Positions 51,102 to 60,280 of a stretch of DNA of 64,000 nt are shown one piece after another (the first letter of the stretch is position 1; the number at the start of each line of letters is the position of its first letter). The translations under genes and the position numbers were made by a program. Under the pieces are notes generated by a model, which was given only the letters and a program-made list of their open reading frames with translations, ran no database searches and had not been told where the DNA came from. The stretch is from JACDAN01 sp963802375 (GTDB lineage: Bacteria > Actinomycetota > Thermoleophilia > Gaiellales > Gaiellaceae): assembly GCA_963802375.1 (NCBI GenBank), contig CAWDIJ010000004.1:124001-188000 (forward strand), in the 5' to 3' direction.

Positions 51102-53825
51102 GTGCGTAAGCGCGCCGCCGTTTGCCTCCTCGCACTCGGAGCGCTGCTGCTGACCCCGGGCGCGGCTGGCGTCCCGGACGTCCCCGGAGACCCGACTCCG
51201 CCGGTCGTCACGCCTGTGATCTACCGGAACGCTCGGCCTCAACGGCTGGTACACGACGAACGTCACGGTCAACTGGTCGGTGACGACCCCGAGTCGATCA
51301 TCCTCTCGACGACCGGCTGCAACGCGGTCACCTTCGAACAACACGACTGGGACGACGCTCACGTGCTCGGCGGAGAGTGACGGCGGCACGACGACGATGC
51401 TCGAAGCCCTTCAAGGTCGACAAGACCGCGCCGGCGACGACCGCGACGCCCTCGCGCCCCGCCGATGCGAACGGCTGGTACAACCACGACCTCTCGGTCG
51501 ACTTCGAGGGCAGCGACACGACCTTCGGGCCTCGAGTCGTGTGCAGCCGGACGCGACGTACGGCGGGCCTGACACGAGCCGACGACGGTCACCGGGACCT
51601 GCCGCGATCAGGCCGGGAACACCGCCCCGGCGAACCTGCCGCTGAAGTACGACGAGACGGCGCCGCAGGTCACGAGCAAGACGCCCCGCGACCGCCGGAT
51701 CCGAACGGCTGGCACAACAAGCCGCTGACGGTCACCTTCGCCGGAAGCGACACCTGTCCGGGATCGCGACCTGCAGCAAGCCCGACTACAGCGGCCCCGA
51801 CAAGACCGACGCCACCGTCACCGGCATCTGCGCCGACAGGGCCGGAAACCAAAGCCCCGTCGGTCAGCTTCGGGCCCCTCAAGTACGACGCGACGAAGCC
51901 GCAGGCGACCAGCGGCGCCCTCCCGACAGCCGAACGCGAACGGCTGGTACAACAACGCGGCTGATGGTCAGCTTCACGGGCAGCGACAGCTGTCCGGGAT
52001 CGCGACCTGCGAGCAAGCCGACTACAGCGGGCCCGACAAGGCCGACGCCACCGTCACCGGCATCTGCACCGACAAGGCCGGAAACAAAGCCTCGCGACAG
52101 CTTCGGGCCCTTCAAGTACGACGCGACGCCGCCCCAGGCCACCCAGACCATCCCGAGCCAGCCGAACGCAAGGGCTGGTTCAAGCGCCACTGTGGGTCGG
52201 GTTCACGGGCACCGACACCCTGTCCGGCATCGCGACCTGCGAGAGCGGCGACTACGGCGGCCCCGAAAGGTCGACGCCTCGTGTCAGCGGCATCTGCCTC
52301 GACAAGGCCGGAAACCAAAGCCCCGTCGAGCAGCCTCGGCACCTCAAGTACGACGCGACGAAGCCGCAGGTCACGAGCGCGACGCCTTCCCGCCAGCCGA
52401 ATGCGAACGGCTGGTACAACGACCTGCTGACGTCAGCTTCGCGGGCAGCGACGCCCTGTCCGGGATCGCGACCTGCGACGCAAGCCCGACTACACCGGCC
52501 CCGACAAGACCGACCCACCGTCACCGGCGTCTGCACCGACAAGGCCGGAAACCAAACTCCGCGAGCAGCTTCGGGCCTTCAAGTACGACGCACGAAGCCG
52601 CAGGTCGACGAGCATGACGCCCTCGCGGCCTCCGGATCGAGTCGGCTGGTACAACAGCCCGCTCGGCTGTGCGGTGAACGGCCAGGACACGATGTCCGGC
52701 CTCGCTTCCTGCCCTCCCCAGAGCTATTCCGGCCCCGACAGCGCGACTGCCTCGTTCTCTGGTACGTGTCTGGACAACGCTGGCAACCCTGGCGTCAAAG
52801 CGTTCGCGCTCAAGCTACGACGCCACCGGGCCGGAGACGGCCGCGACCGCCGACCGCACACCCGACTCAACGGCTGGTTCAAGCAGCCGCTCACGGTCAG
52901 CTTCTCCGGGACCGATGAAGTCTCCGGGACCGACTCCTGCTCGCCGCCCGAGAGCTACACCGGGCCGGACTCCGGCGAGGCGGTCATCGGCGGGATCTGT
53001 CTCGACAAGGCGGGAAATGTCGGCCTCGCCTCGCTCTCGGTCAGCTACGACACGACGGCGCCGATCGTCTCAGGCGGCGAGCCGTCCCGGACGCCGGACG
53101 CCAACGGCTGGTACAACCGCGAGCTCGTCGTCGGCTTCCACGGCAGCGACGCCACCTCAGGTATCGAGAGCTGCACGAAGGCGTCGTACGCCGGCCCGGA
53201 CGCTGCGGCGGCGAGCGTCACCGGCACGTGTCAGGACCGCGCCGGGAACACGAGCGGATCGCTGGCGTTCCCGCTTCGCTTCGACTCGACCGCGCCGACC
53301 CTGGGCGAGCTCCGAGTGAAGCCCGGCAACGGCCGCGCGGTGCTGACCTGGACCGCGTCACCGGACACGACGCTCGTCGAGATCCGCCGTGGCACGAAGC
53401 GGATCTACAGCGGGACAGCGACCACCTTCACCGACACAGGGCTCAAGAACGGCCTTCGCTACCGCTACACGCTCGCGAGCTACGACGAGGCCGCGAACTC
53501 GGCGACCGCGGCCGTTGCCGCGACGCCGAGCGGCCCACTCGTCTCACCCGCCTCGGGCGCGGTCGTCAAGGCTCCGCCGCGGCTCGCGTGGAAAGCAGCT
53601 CCGAGGGCGACCTACTACCACGTCCAGCTCTGGCGGAACGGACGGATCCTGAGTGCCTGGCCGCGCGGCACCTCGTTCCAAGTTCGCCGCAGCTGGACCT
53701 ACAACGGCCGTCGCTACCGCCTGACCCCAGGGCGGTACCGCTGGTACGTCTGGCCGGGACGCGGCCGGCCCACGCAGCAGAAATTCGGCCCCCTGCTCGG
53801 CTCGAGCTCGTTCGTCGTCCGCTAA
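51102..53825 (+). pseudogene. Secreted surface protein with about nine 234-bp repeats, heavily frameshifted
   Basis: GTG 51102 opens a signal peptide (RKRAAVCLLALGALLLTPGAAG). The codons for GGCTGGTAC or a variant recur at about 51244, 51473, 51707, 51942, 52173, 52409, 52644, 52871 and 53105, a period near 234 bases (78 residues). Each unit reads like GWYN, SF-GSD--SGIASC, GPD, TGTC-DKAGN and KYD, with two cysteines. Many unit lengths are not multiples of three, so the frame changes in nearly every unit before 52.6 kb. From 52614 the frame is open to a fibronectin-like domain and the terminal RYRLTPGRYRWYVWPG domain. If repaired it is about 900 residues, surface-exposed and possibly adhesive. 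Confidence 0.6.
51220..53300 (+). repeat. Tandem array of about nine 234-bp units
   Basis: Units are anchored by the GGCTGGTAC motif at an average spacing near 233 bases. They encode the Ig-like modules of the surface protein. Similarity between neighbouring units is high in the middle of the array (about 51.7-52.6 kb) and lower at the ends, suggesting internal duplication. Such arrays change copy number readily and are prone to assembly errors. Confidence 0.75.
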
Positions 53826-54388
53826 CGGGCCCGCAGGACCCGCGTCGACAGGGTGAGGAAGACCATGTCGGCGAGAACGAGGAAGAACAGTGCGAGCCCA
53901 CCGACCAGGAGCAACGTGTCCGGTGAGGTCGCCTGGTCGCGCGTGAGGCTGGGGGTAGCGCCGACGGCCACCTGCACCCCCTCGTTCTTGGGCTTGGGTT
54001 TTGCCTTGGGCTTTGAATTGCGCCTGGCGGGCTCGCTCCTCTCAGCCTGCGTCTCGCGGCGTGTCTGGGTGGCGGCCGGCTGGTAAACGCGAGTCACGGC
54101 CGGCGGCGGAGGGGGCGTTACGGCCGCGGGCGGAGGGGTCGTTGGCGGAGGAGGCGGTGGAGCCGCGGCTGGCGGTGGAGGCGGATTCGGCGTGGCTCTC
54201 GTTGCAGGCGCCTGGGTCTGACGGCCCGCGCCGGGCGGAGCCTCAGGCTTCGGCCCTGACGACTTCGGTGGAGCTGGCTCGGGCGCCGGGTCCTGCGCCG
54301 GCGCCTCGCCGGCGCCGACAGCACACGCGCAGCACAGGACGATCAGTACCGATGCCTGCCGCAGCAACGATCGAGCGGAGCCCCTCAT
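53822..54388 (-). CDS. Proline-rich protein with C-terminal membrane anchor
   Basis: The 188-residue protein has a signal-like start (LLRQASVLIVLCCACAVGA), a long Pro/Ala/Thr linker with polyproline runs at about 60-95, a basic stretch (RRNSKPKAKPKPKNEG) and a terminal transmembrane helix (TLLLVGGLALFFLVLADMVFLTL) with a short basic tail. It could span or decorate the cell wall. The stop overlaps the convergent surface protein stop by three bases. I do not recognise a family. Confidence 0.6.
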   Translation of the reverse strand: MRGSARSLLRQASVLIVLCCACAVGAGEAPAQDPAPEPAPPKSSGPKPEAPPGAGRQTQAPATRATPNPPPPPAAAPPPPPPTTPPPAAVTPPPPPAVTRVYQPAATQTRRETQAERSEPARRNSKPKAKPKPKNEGVQVAVGATPSLTRDQATSPDTLLLVGGLALFFLVLADMVFLTLSTRVLRAR

Positions 54389-54821
54389 GCGCGCTGTCCC
54401 CCAGTCTTCCTGCCGGCCTCTGTCCTAACCCATCCGGCGCGGCAAGTCAATGGTATCGCCCGACGTTCGGGGCGATGATACTGCCCGATCGGCAGCTCTT
54501 ATGAGATGTAACCCGACTTCCAGCAGCCGATCTGGCTCTAGATACAAGGAAGTTCCAGCACCGATCTCGGCTGGATTCCAAGCCAACTTCCGGCGTGATA
54601 CTGCCGGAAGAACTCGCCGTGATACTGGCATTCTCCATTCGTGATACTGCCCTTCTAGGTCTCTTGTAGAGCCAAATCGCCACCTTGACCGGCTCAAGCG
54701 CCGCCGGCGCCCTCCGAAAGCCCTCTTCTAATCGTGCGCAGGTTCACAAGCGTGGAAAGTTCGGTTTCGCAGACAATTCCAAGGTACCCACAGAAAATAA
54801 TGTTAAGTCTTTAGTTGCACG
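54389..54821. other. Non-coding interval with GTGATACTG repeats
   Basis: This stretch has no convincing gene and is clearly less GC-rich than its surroundings. GTGATACTG occurs at 54595-54603, 54619-54627 and 54641-54649 (spacings 24 and 22), with a related GATACTG at 54477-54483. Near-inverted pieces such as GCCAACTTCCGG and CCCGACTTCCAG also repeat. It may be a binding-site cluster for the sigma gene downstream, or the end of a lost insertion sequence. Confidence 0.45.
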
Positions 54822-54850
54822 TTGAATTTCTTGAATCCGGCCGTTATTGT
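54822..54850 (+). promoter_or_regulatory. Promoter of the SigB/SigF-type sigma gene
   Basis: TTGAAT (-35, 54822-54827) and TATTGT (-10, 54845-54850) are separated by 17 bases. The predicted start near 54857 leaves a 30-base leader ending in the AAAGGGGAGAGG ribosome site of the sigma gene. The region is AT-rich compared with its surroundings. Confidence 0.6.
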
Positions 54851-54887
54851 CGAGAGCCGAAGCAAAAGTCTGCGGAAAGGGGAGAGG

Positions 54888-55589
54888 ATGTCCGTCACAG
54901 CCGCCGTGGAAACAGCGAGCAGAGCGCCCGGTGCGTCGCACTTCGGGCGATCTGTCGTTCGACGGCCGAGAACCTCCGACTCGCGCCGTGCGGCCGTTCG
55001 CGGGCTGCTCCGCGAGTACCACCGCCACGGAGATCTCGGCGCCCGAGCGCGGCTGATCCAGCAGTATCTCCCGCTGGTTCGCCGGCTGGCACGGCGCCAT
55101 GTCGGCCACGGCGAGCAGTTCGAAGACCTCGTTCAGGTCGGCTCGATCGGCCTGATCAAGGCGATCGACAGGTTCCAGCTCGAGCGCGGCGTCGATCTGG
55201 CGACCTATGCGATCCCCACGATCGACGGCGAGATCAAGCGGCACCTCCGAGATCGAGCTTGGCCGATTCGGATCCCGCGTCGGCTCCAGGAGCTCGACCC
55301 GACGCTACGAGCCCGCGTTGCCGAGATCGTGGACGGGCAGAACGGCGAGTTCGACCGAGAAAGCGCAATCGAGCGCGGGTACGAGCTCGGAGAGGACCGG
55401 ATCGCCCTCGCCAGCGGCTTCCACGTCCTCGACACACGTGAGCGGCTGCTGCTTCGCCTGGCCTACTTCGAGGGGCTCAGCCAGGCGCAAATCGCCCGCC
55501 GCGTGGGCATCTCCCAGATCCACGTCTCGCGACTGACTCGGCGTGCGCTCGCGAAGCTCCGGGCGGAGCTCGGACAGACCGACCCGTGA
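54888..55589 (+). CDS. SigB/SigF/SigG-type RNA polymerase sigma factor
   Basis: The 233-residue factor has region 2 (LIQQYLPLVRRLARRHVGHGEQFEDLVQVGSIGLIKAIDRFQLERGVDLATYAIPTIDGEIKRHLRDRAWPIRIPRRLQEL) and region 4 (RLAYFEGLSQAQIARRVGISQIHVSRLTRRALAKLR), the pattern of stress and sporulation sigma factors. The region 3 part is short, so the protein is 20-30 residues smaller than usual. ATG 54888 has an excellent ribosome site. The next gene begins in a GTGA overlap; no RsbW/RsbV-type partner is nearby. Confidence 0.9.
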   Translation: MSVTAAVETASRAPGASHFGRSVVRRPRTSDSRRAAVRGLLREYHRHGDLGARARLIQQYLPLVRRLARRHVGHGEQFEDLVQVGSIGLIKAIDRFQLERGVDLATYAIPTIDGEIKRHLRDRAWPIRIPRRLQELDPTLRARVAEIVDGQNGEFDRESAIERGYELGEDRIALASGFHVLDTRERLLLRLAYFEGLSQAQIARRVGISQIHVSRLTRRALAKLRAELGQTDP

Positions 55590-56272
55590 CGCAACGTTCG
55601 TACCGGCCCACGGACGGCCTACAATCGATGGTGAGTGAGCTTCCACAGTCGGCGGCGGGGGACGACGAGCGCGTGAGCAGCGTGGAGAAACGCGCGCGCA
55701 CGAGCGTCGAGGACTACACGAGCCTCCCCTATCACCTCATGCTCGTGCGGGACGGCGAGGACAAGGGCAGGCCCTGGACGGCCTCCGTGGAGGAGCTGCC
55801 GGGCTGCACGAGCCACGGCAAGACGTCCGACGAGGCGCTCGACGGCATCGAGGCCGCGATCTCGAAGTGGATCGCCGTCGCGCTCGAGGAGGGTCGCGAG
55901 ATCCCGGAGCCGAAGTCGGCGACGAGCCATAGCGGACGGCTGCTGCTACGGATGCCCCGCACACTCCATGCAGACCTGACTCGCGCCTCCGAGCGCGAGG
56001 GCGTCAGCCTGAACCAGTTCATCACGGACGTCCTCGCGGCAGCCGTCGCCTGGAGGGGGCGTTCCGACGAGCCGGGAACCCCGCGCGCTTCCAGGACGAC
56101 GCTCAACCAGGCACCGGGCGCCGACAGCTTGATCACCGAGCCCTCGGCGAGCCGGCGAGCCCGGATGCGCCGGTCCACCAGTTTCGTAACTGCGGCTCTG
56201 GCAGCGAACTTCGTGATCGTCGGGATTGCCGGCATCGTCGCGATCATCGTGCTCCTCGCCGCCTTGCGCTAG
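55586..56272 (+). CDS. HicB-like protein with a C-terminal membrane helix
   Basis: The 228-residue protein has a HicB RNase-H-like fold at about 45-105 (YHLMLVRDGEDKGRPWTASVEELPGCTSHGKTSDEALDGIEAAISKWI), a ribbon-helix-helix at about 115-155 (RLLLRMPRTLHADLTRASEREGVSLNQFITDVLAAAVAW), a linker and a C-terminal transmembrane helix (FVTAALAANFVIVGIAGIVAIIVLLAAL). No HicA toxin gene adjoins it. The GTG at 55586 overlaps the sigma factor stop; ATG 55628 is an alternative start. The coupling suggests regulation of, or by, the sigma factor rather than a toxin-antitoxin role. Confidence 0.75.
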   Translation: MTQRSYRPTDGLQSMVSELPQSAAGDDERVSSVEKRARTSVEDYTSLPYHLMLVRDGEDKGRPWTASVEELPGCTSHGKTSDEALDGIEAAISKWIAVALEEGREIPEPKSATSHSGRLLLRMPRTLHADLTRASEREGVSLNQFITDVLAAAVAWRGRSDEPGTPRASRTTLNQAPGADSLITEPSASRRARMRRSTSFVTAALAANFVIVGIAGIVAIIVLLAALR

Positions 56273-56275
56273 ACG

Positions 56276-57649
56276 ATGATCACCGCACCCGAGGCGGCGC
56301 GGCGCGAGTCCGGCTCCCTGGATGTCGAGTTCAGCGAGGAGCTTGGGCCACTCCGCGAGGACTGGGCCCGGCTCGCAGAAGTCGACGGGAATCTCTTCGC
56401 GACCTGGGAGTGGAGCGAGCTCTGGTGGCGCCATTACGGTGGTGAGCGGCCTCTGCGCATCGCGGTCATGCGGAAGGACGACGTGATCCATGCCCTCGTC
56501 CCGCTCTTCGTCTGGTCGCACCGCCCGCTGCGAACGCTGAGACTCGTCGGCCACGGACACGGAGACCGCCTCGGGCCCATCTGCTCTGACGACGACGCTC
56601 CGACAGCGACGCGAGCAATGCGTCTCGCGCTCACAGACGAGCCTCACGACGTGTTCGTCGGCGACTGGGTCGCGGGCGATAGGGACTGGACGGGTGCCCT
56701 CGGCGGCCGCGTCGTGCGAACGACGGGCTATCCGGTTCTCGACCTCCGGGACGACTCGTGGCCCGAGTTCCTCGCTCGGCAGAGCCCAAGGTTCCGCAAG
56801 AGCGTTCGCTTCGGCCGGAACCGGCTCGAGCGGATCGGCGAGGTGAGCTACCGGTACGCCGACCCTTCGACGCTGGAGCGCGATCTCGACGCCGCGTTCC
56901 GCCTCCACGTGGCGCGCTTTGCCGAGCACGCCGGCTGCCTCTTCTGCGGCGAGCACGAGGCGTTCCAGCGGGAGTTCGCCGCGATCGCGCTCGAGCATGG
57001 ATGGCTCCGCCTCTTGCTGCTGGAGATCGACGGAGAGCCGGTGGGCTGCGAGTACGGCTTCGGCTTCCAGGGCGCGTACTTCGCCTACCAGGCCGGCCGG
57101 GACCCGAAGTGGGACCGCGAGTCCGTCGGCTTCCTCCTCGAGGTCGAGAGCATTCGCCGGACGCTCGAGGAGGGAGGCGTCGAGTACCGCTTCCTCGGCG
57201 GTGAGGAGGACTACAAGTACCGCTACCCCGCCACAGACCCCCGTCTCGAGACGGTCGTGGTGCCGGGGTCGCGCCGCGGGCGTTTCGCATCCACCGCCCT
57301 GGACGCGGCCTGGCGGTTGCCGGGCGGCCAACGCCTCCTCCGCCGGGTGGGCTCGGCTGCCAGTCGTACCCCTGAGCGGCGCGAAGCGGGCGCGCGAGCG
57401 CGCCGAAGACGGCCAGGTCGCTGCGCCGAGGGAGCACCAGCGTGCGCCATGCGAACGGGCTCCGTCGACGGAACATCAGCACCGCGGTGGAGCCGCCGGC
57501 GAGGAACGCCGCGCTGGCAGCGGCCGCGGCTCCGGACGCGCCGAACCGCGGGATCAGCACGAGGTCGAGCCCGATTCCCACGACGAGAGAGACCAGCGGG
57601 CCGACGGAGGACGCGCTCGGCGCCGACTGCCCGACCAGGGCGTTCGTGA
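56276..57649 (+). CDS. GNAT/BioF2-like acetyltransferase (CelD type) of the polysaccharide cluster
   Basis: The frame starts 4 bases after the HicB-like gene. It shows the two-lobed BioF2/CelD pattern: LFATWEWSELWWRHYGGERPLRIAV near residue 40, RFRKSVRFGRNRLER near 175, then the GNAT lobe (LLLLEIDGEPVGCEYGFGFQGAYFAYQAGRDPKW and YRFLGGEEDYKYRYP). These enzymes are linked to exopolysaccharide synthesis. Homology ends near residue 365 (about 57370); the remaining 90 residues are antisense to the flippase gene and compositionally odd. A TGA in the next frame at 57373-57375 suggests that one indel hides the real stop. Confidence 0.8.
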   Translation: MITAPEAARRESGSLDVEFSEELGPLREDWARLAEVDGNLFATWEWSELWWRHYGGERPLRIAVMRKDDVIHALVPLFVWSHRPLRTLRLVGHGHGDRLGPICSDDDAPTATRAMRLALTDEPHDVFVGDWVAGDRDWTGALGGRVVRTTGYPVLDLRDDSWPEFLARQSPRFRKSVRFGRNRLERIGEVSYRYADPSTLERDLDAAFRLHVARFAEHAGCLFCGEHEAFQREFAAIALEHGWLRLLLLEIDGEPVGCEYGFGFQGAYFAYQAGRDPKWDRESVGFLLEVESIRRTLEEGGVEYRFLGGEEDYKYRYPATDPRLETVVVPGSRRGRFASTALDAAWRLPGGQRLLRRVGSAASRTPERREAGARARRRRPGRCAEGAPACAMRTGSVDGTSAPRWSRRRGTPRWQRPRLRTRRTAGSARGRARFPRRERPAGRRRTRSAPTARPGRS

Positions 57650-58670
57650 AGACGACCATCGCCGTGAAGCCCAGCGCGCCGGGCAGAAGCCAGAGGAAGG
57701 GCGTGACGGACGCATCGAACGCTCCGCCGAAGACCACAGGTAGCAGCGGAGGGCCGAGGAGAGCCGCAACGACGATGGCGGCCGCAGTGACGAGACCGGC
57801 CGAGCGGAAGGCACCAAGCGCCTGCTCCGTCCTCAACCCCGCCTCGGCGCGCGCCGCAGCAGGCAGCAGCGCCGTGGCCATCGCCGCAGGAAGGTAGAGG
57901 AGCACCTCCGAGCCGTTCACGGCGACCGCGTACACACCGAGCGCCGCCTCGGAGGCCAGAAAGCCCATGAGGATCTGGTCGGTGCGGAAGTTGAGGAACC
58001 GGGCCAGGCTTCCCACCCAGGCTCGGCTGCCGAAGCGAACCGCCTCGACCAGCAGTCCCGGGTCCGGCCGGCGCAGCACGATCCCTCGGGCGGACTGCAC
58101 GAGGTACGCCAGCATGCGGACGCTCTCCGCCGCCATCCACGCGATCGCCGCGCGCAGGACGGTGAGGCCGGCCGTACTCCAGATCGCCAGGAGCAAGAGC
58201 GGATAGACCCACGAAGCTGTCGCGGTGACCAGGGCGAGCTTCCTGATGCGGCCGGCGCCGAGCAGGAAGCAGTAGCCGCCCTCGCTCAGCGCCGAGATCA
58301 TCGTCGCGGCCGCGATCACCGCGAGCTCCGCCGCCCCGACGCCGGCAGGCCGGTCTTCGCCGAGCAGCACGAGGACGCCGCAGACGGCCACCGCCATCAG
58401 CGCGGCGCTGCCGAGGAGGAACGCGACGACGTTGGCCAGCAGCGCTCCGCGTTCCTCCGGCCGCCGGGCGACGAAGACCGTCGTCGCCTCCCCGATCCCG
58501 AGCCCGGCGAGCTTCGCGGCAACGAGCGCGGTCACGGTGATGAAGGCGATCGTCCCGCGGCCCGTGGGCCCGAGCGCCCGCGCCAGGATCAGGACCGCGA
58601 CGAAGAAGCCGGCGTTCCCGGCCACCTTCGACCAGAAGAGCAGCGCCGAGCCCCCGGCGACCGAATCCAG
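57358..58670 (-). CDS. Polysaccharide flippase (Wzx/MATE-like)
   Basis: The protein has about 12-14 transmembrane helices: ALLFWSKVAGNAGFFVAVLILARALGPTGRGTIAFITVTAL at the N terminus, SRAWVGSLARFLNFRTDQILMGFLASEAALGVYAVAV in the middle, and LLPGALGFTAMVVFTNALVGQSAPSASSVGPLVSLVVGIGLDLVLIPRFGASGAA near the end. This is the polysaccharide biosynthesis protein family that moves lipid-linked repeat units across the membrane. No standard start is present before the first helix; CTG 58670 is the best guess. The frame stays open to 56631 through the antisense of the acetyltransferase, so its true end near 57360 is set by homology only. Confidence 0.75.
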
Positions 58671-58690
58671 CTCGCCAACCTGCCGGCCCC

Positions 58691-60268
58691 TCAGCAGCGG
58701 GAAGCCTTGTTCACGTTGGCCTCGAGCTTGTTGAACTTCGACACGGCCCGATTCCCATTGTCGTACCTGGCCTCCGAGAACTCGACGAGGGAGCTGCCTT
58801 TGCTTCCGCACCCGACGTTGCTGCGAACGACGTTGTGCGACGAGCCCTGGAGGACGATCGAGGGCCTGAGCCCGCCGACGAAGACGTTGCCGACGATGCG
58901 GTTTCGGTCACCGCCGACGTCCACGACGATGCCGGCCCTCGAGCGGACGATGCGGTTGAAGGCAAAGGTGTTCCGGGTGGACCCGGCGCCCTCGTGCCAC
59001 CACTCCACGTTGATCCCGACCAGCGCGTCGACGATCCGGTTGTGCGCGATGAGCGACCTGTGGGTCGAGTGCTCGATGTAGATGCCGGTTCGCGTGTCGT
59101 GGATCTCGTTCCGGACGATCGTCGTGCGCGTGGACGAGCCCACGGTCTCGATCCCGTCCCATCTGGCGCGGCGAACCGTGTTTCCGATCACCGCGGCCTC
59201 GACGCCGCCCGTCCAGATTCCCCCCTCGTTCGTGCCACAGCCGGGCGTCCGGTACTTCGCCGCCGTCCAGCAAGCATCGCGCGAGGGGTCGCGGATGTCG
59301 GAGACGACGTTGTCGAGCACGACCCCGTGGAGGTCGGCGGCCGGCCGCCCGTGCTCCTGCTGCTGGAGGATGATGCCGAAGGAGGTGAAGTCGCGCACCC
59401 GGCTGCGGATCACGCTCGTGTCGCGTGAGCGATCCGACCCGAGTGCGACGACGCCGGCCTCGCCGCGGCCGTCGCTCTCGATCTGCGAGTCCTGCACCGA
59501 GACGCTGGAGTACTTGCCCCAGACGTTGACCCCGTCCGTGCGCACGCGGGACATGTGAACCCGCTGGATCCGGACATCGCTCGAGCCGTCGAAGACCGCG
59601 ATCCCGATCCCGCCGTCCTCGTCCATAGGAGGACCGCCTCCGTCCAGCGCGAGATCGCTGATCCGGATGTTCTTGCCCCTGGCGACGACCAGCGCCCAGT
59701 ACCGGCCGCCGGGCCGGGGAGCGAGCACCGTCTCCGGGCCTGAGCCGACGAGCCGGGCACCGCTGCCCAGCTCGAGCTCGTTAACGCGGTAGACGCCCGG
59801 AGCGAGGCGCACGGTGACGTTGCCCCTCGCGAGCGCCGCCCTGGCCCGCGCGAAGGAAGAACCGGGCGCCGCTTCGACGATGCCGGATTTCGCTCCCTCG
59901 ACGGTCAGGTCACGCTCCTGCGTCGTCCTCCGGCGACCGAGGTTGTCGACCGCCTCCACGCGCAGCCGGTGGCGTCCTTGCGGGAGCAGGGCGGGATTGA
60001 CATCCAGCCGGTAAGGCCTCGTCGTGTCCGAGCCAAGCGGCTTACCGTCGAGGAAGAAGCTGACGGCGACGACGCGGCTGTCTGAACGCGCTCGTGCGTC
60101 GGCGGCGAGCTCGACCGGCTTCGTGAGGCGCTCGGGCCCGAGGAACTCGACGGTGGGCGCATTCCCACCCGCCGGGTCCGACACGGGCGTATCCGCCGTT
60201 TCGGAGCATCCCGCGGACACGGCCAGAACGGAGGCGGCAAGCCAAGCAAGGGTTCGTTTTGGCGGCAT
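58691..60268 (-). CDS. Right-handed beta-helix lipoprotein
   Basis: The 525-residue product has a signal with lipobox SAGC. After it come an Ig-like domain (VEFLGPERLTKPVELAADARARSDSRVVAVSFFLDGKPLG) and a parallel beta-helix from about residue 140 with ladder-like units (IRISDLALDGGG, VRIQRVHMSRVRTDGVNVWG, TIVRNEIHDTRTGIYIEHSTHRSLIAHNRIVDALVGINVEW). Similar proteins are polysaccharide lyases, epimerases (NosD, AlgG) or binding proteins. Its place inside an exopolysaccharide cluster suggests modification or cleavage of the exported polymer. It is divergent from the Wzz-kinase gene. Confidence 0.85.
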   Translation of the reverse strand: MPPKRTLAWLAASVLAVSAGCSETADTPVSDPAGGNAPTVEFLGPERLTKPVELAADARARSDSRVVAVSFFLDGKPLGSDTTRPYRLDVNPALLPQGRHRLRVEAVDNLGRRRTTQERDLTVEGAKSGIVEAAPGSSFARARAALARGNVTVRLAPGVYRVNELELGSGARLVGSGPETVLAPRPGGRYWALVVARGKNIRISDLALDGGGPPMDEDGGIGIAVFDGSSDVRIQRVHMSRVRTDGVNVWGKYSSVSVQDSQIESDGRGEAGVVALGSDRSRDTSVIRSRVRDFTSFGIILQQQEHGRPAADLHGVVLDNVVSDIRDPSRDACWTAAKYRTPGCGTNEGGIWTGGVEAAVIGNTVRRARWDGIETVGSSTRTTIVRNEIHDTRTGIYIEHSTHRSLIAHNRIVDALVGINVEWWHEGAGSTRNTFAFNRIVRSRAGIVVDVGGDRNRIVGNVFVGGLRPSIVLQGSSHNVVRSNVGCGSKGSSLVEFSEARYDNGNRAVSKFNKLEANVNKASRC

Positions 60269-60280
60269 GACGTTATCTAC

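Noticed and set aside
51220..53300. CRISPR array
   Set aside because: Repeat units are 234 bases, coding, and have no spacers.
55586..56272. Classical HicAB toxin-antitoxin system
   Set aside because: No HicA-like gene occurs on either side and the protein has a membrane helix.
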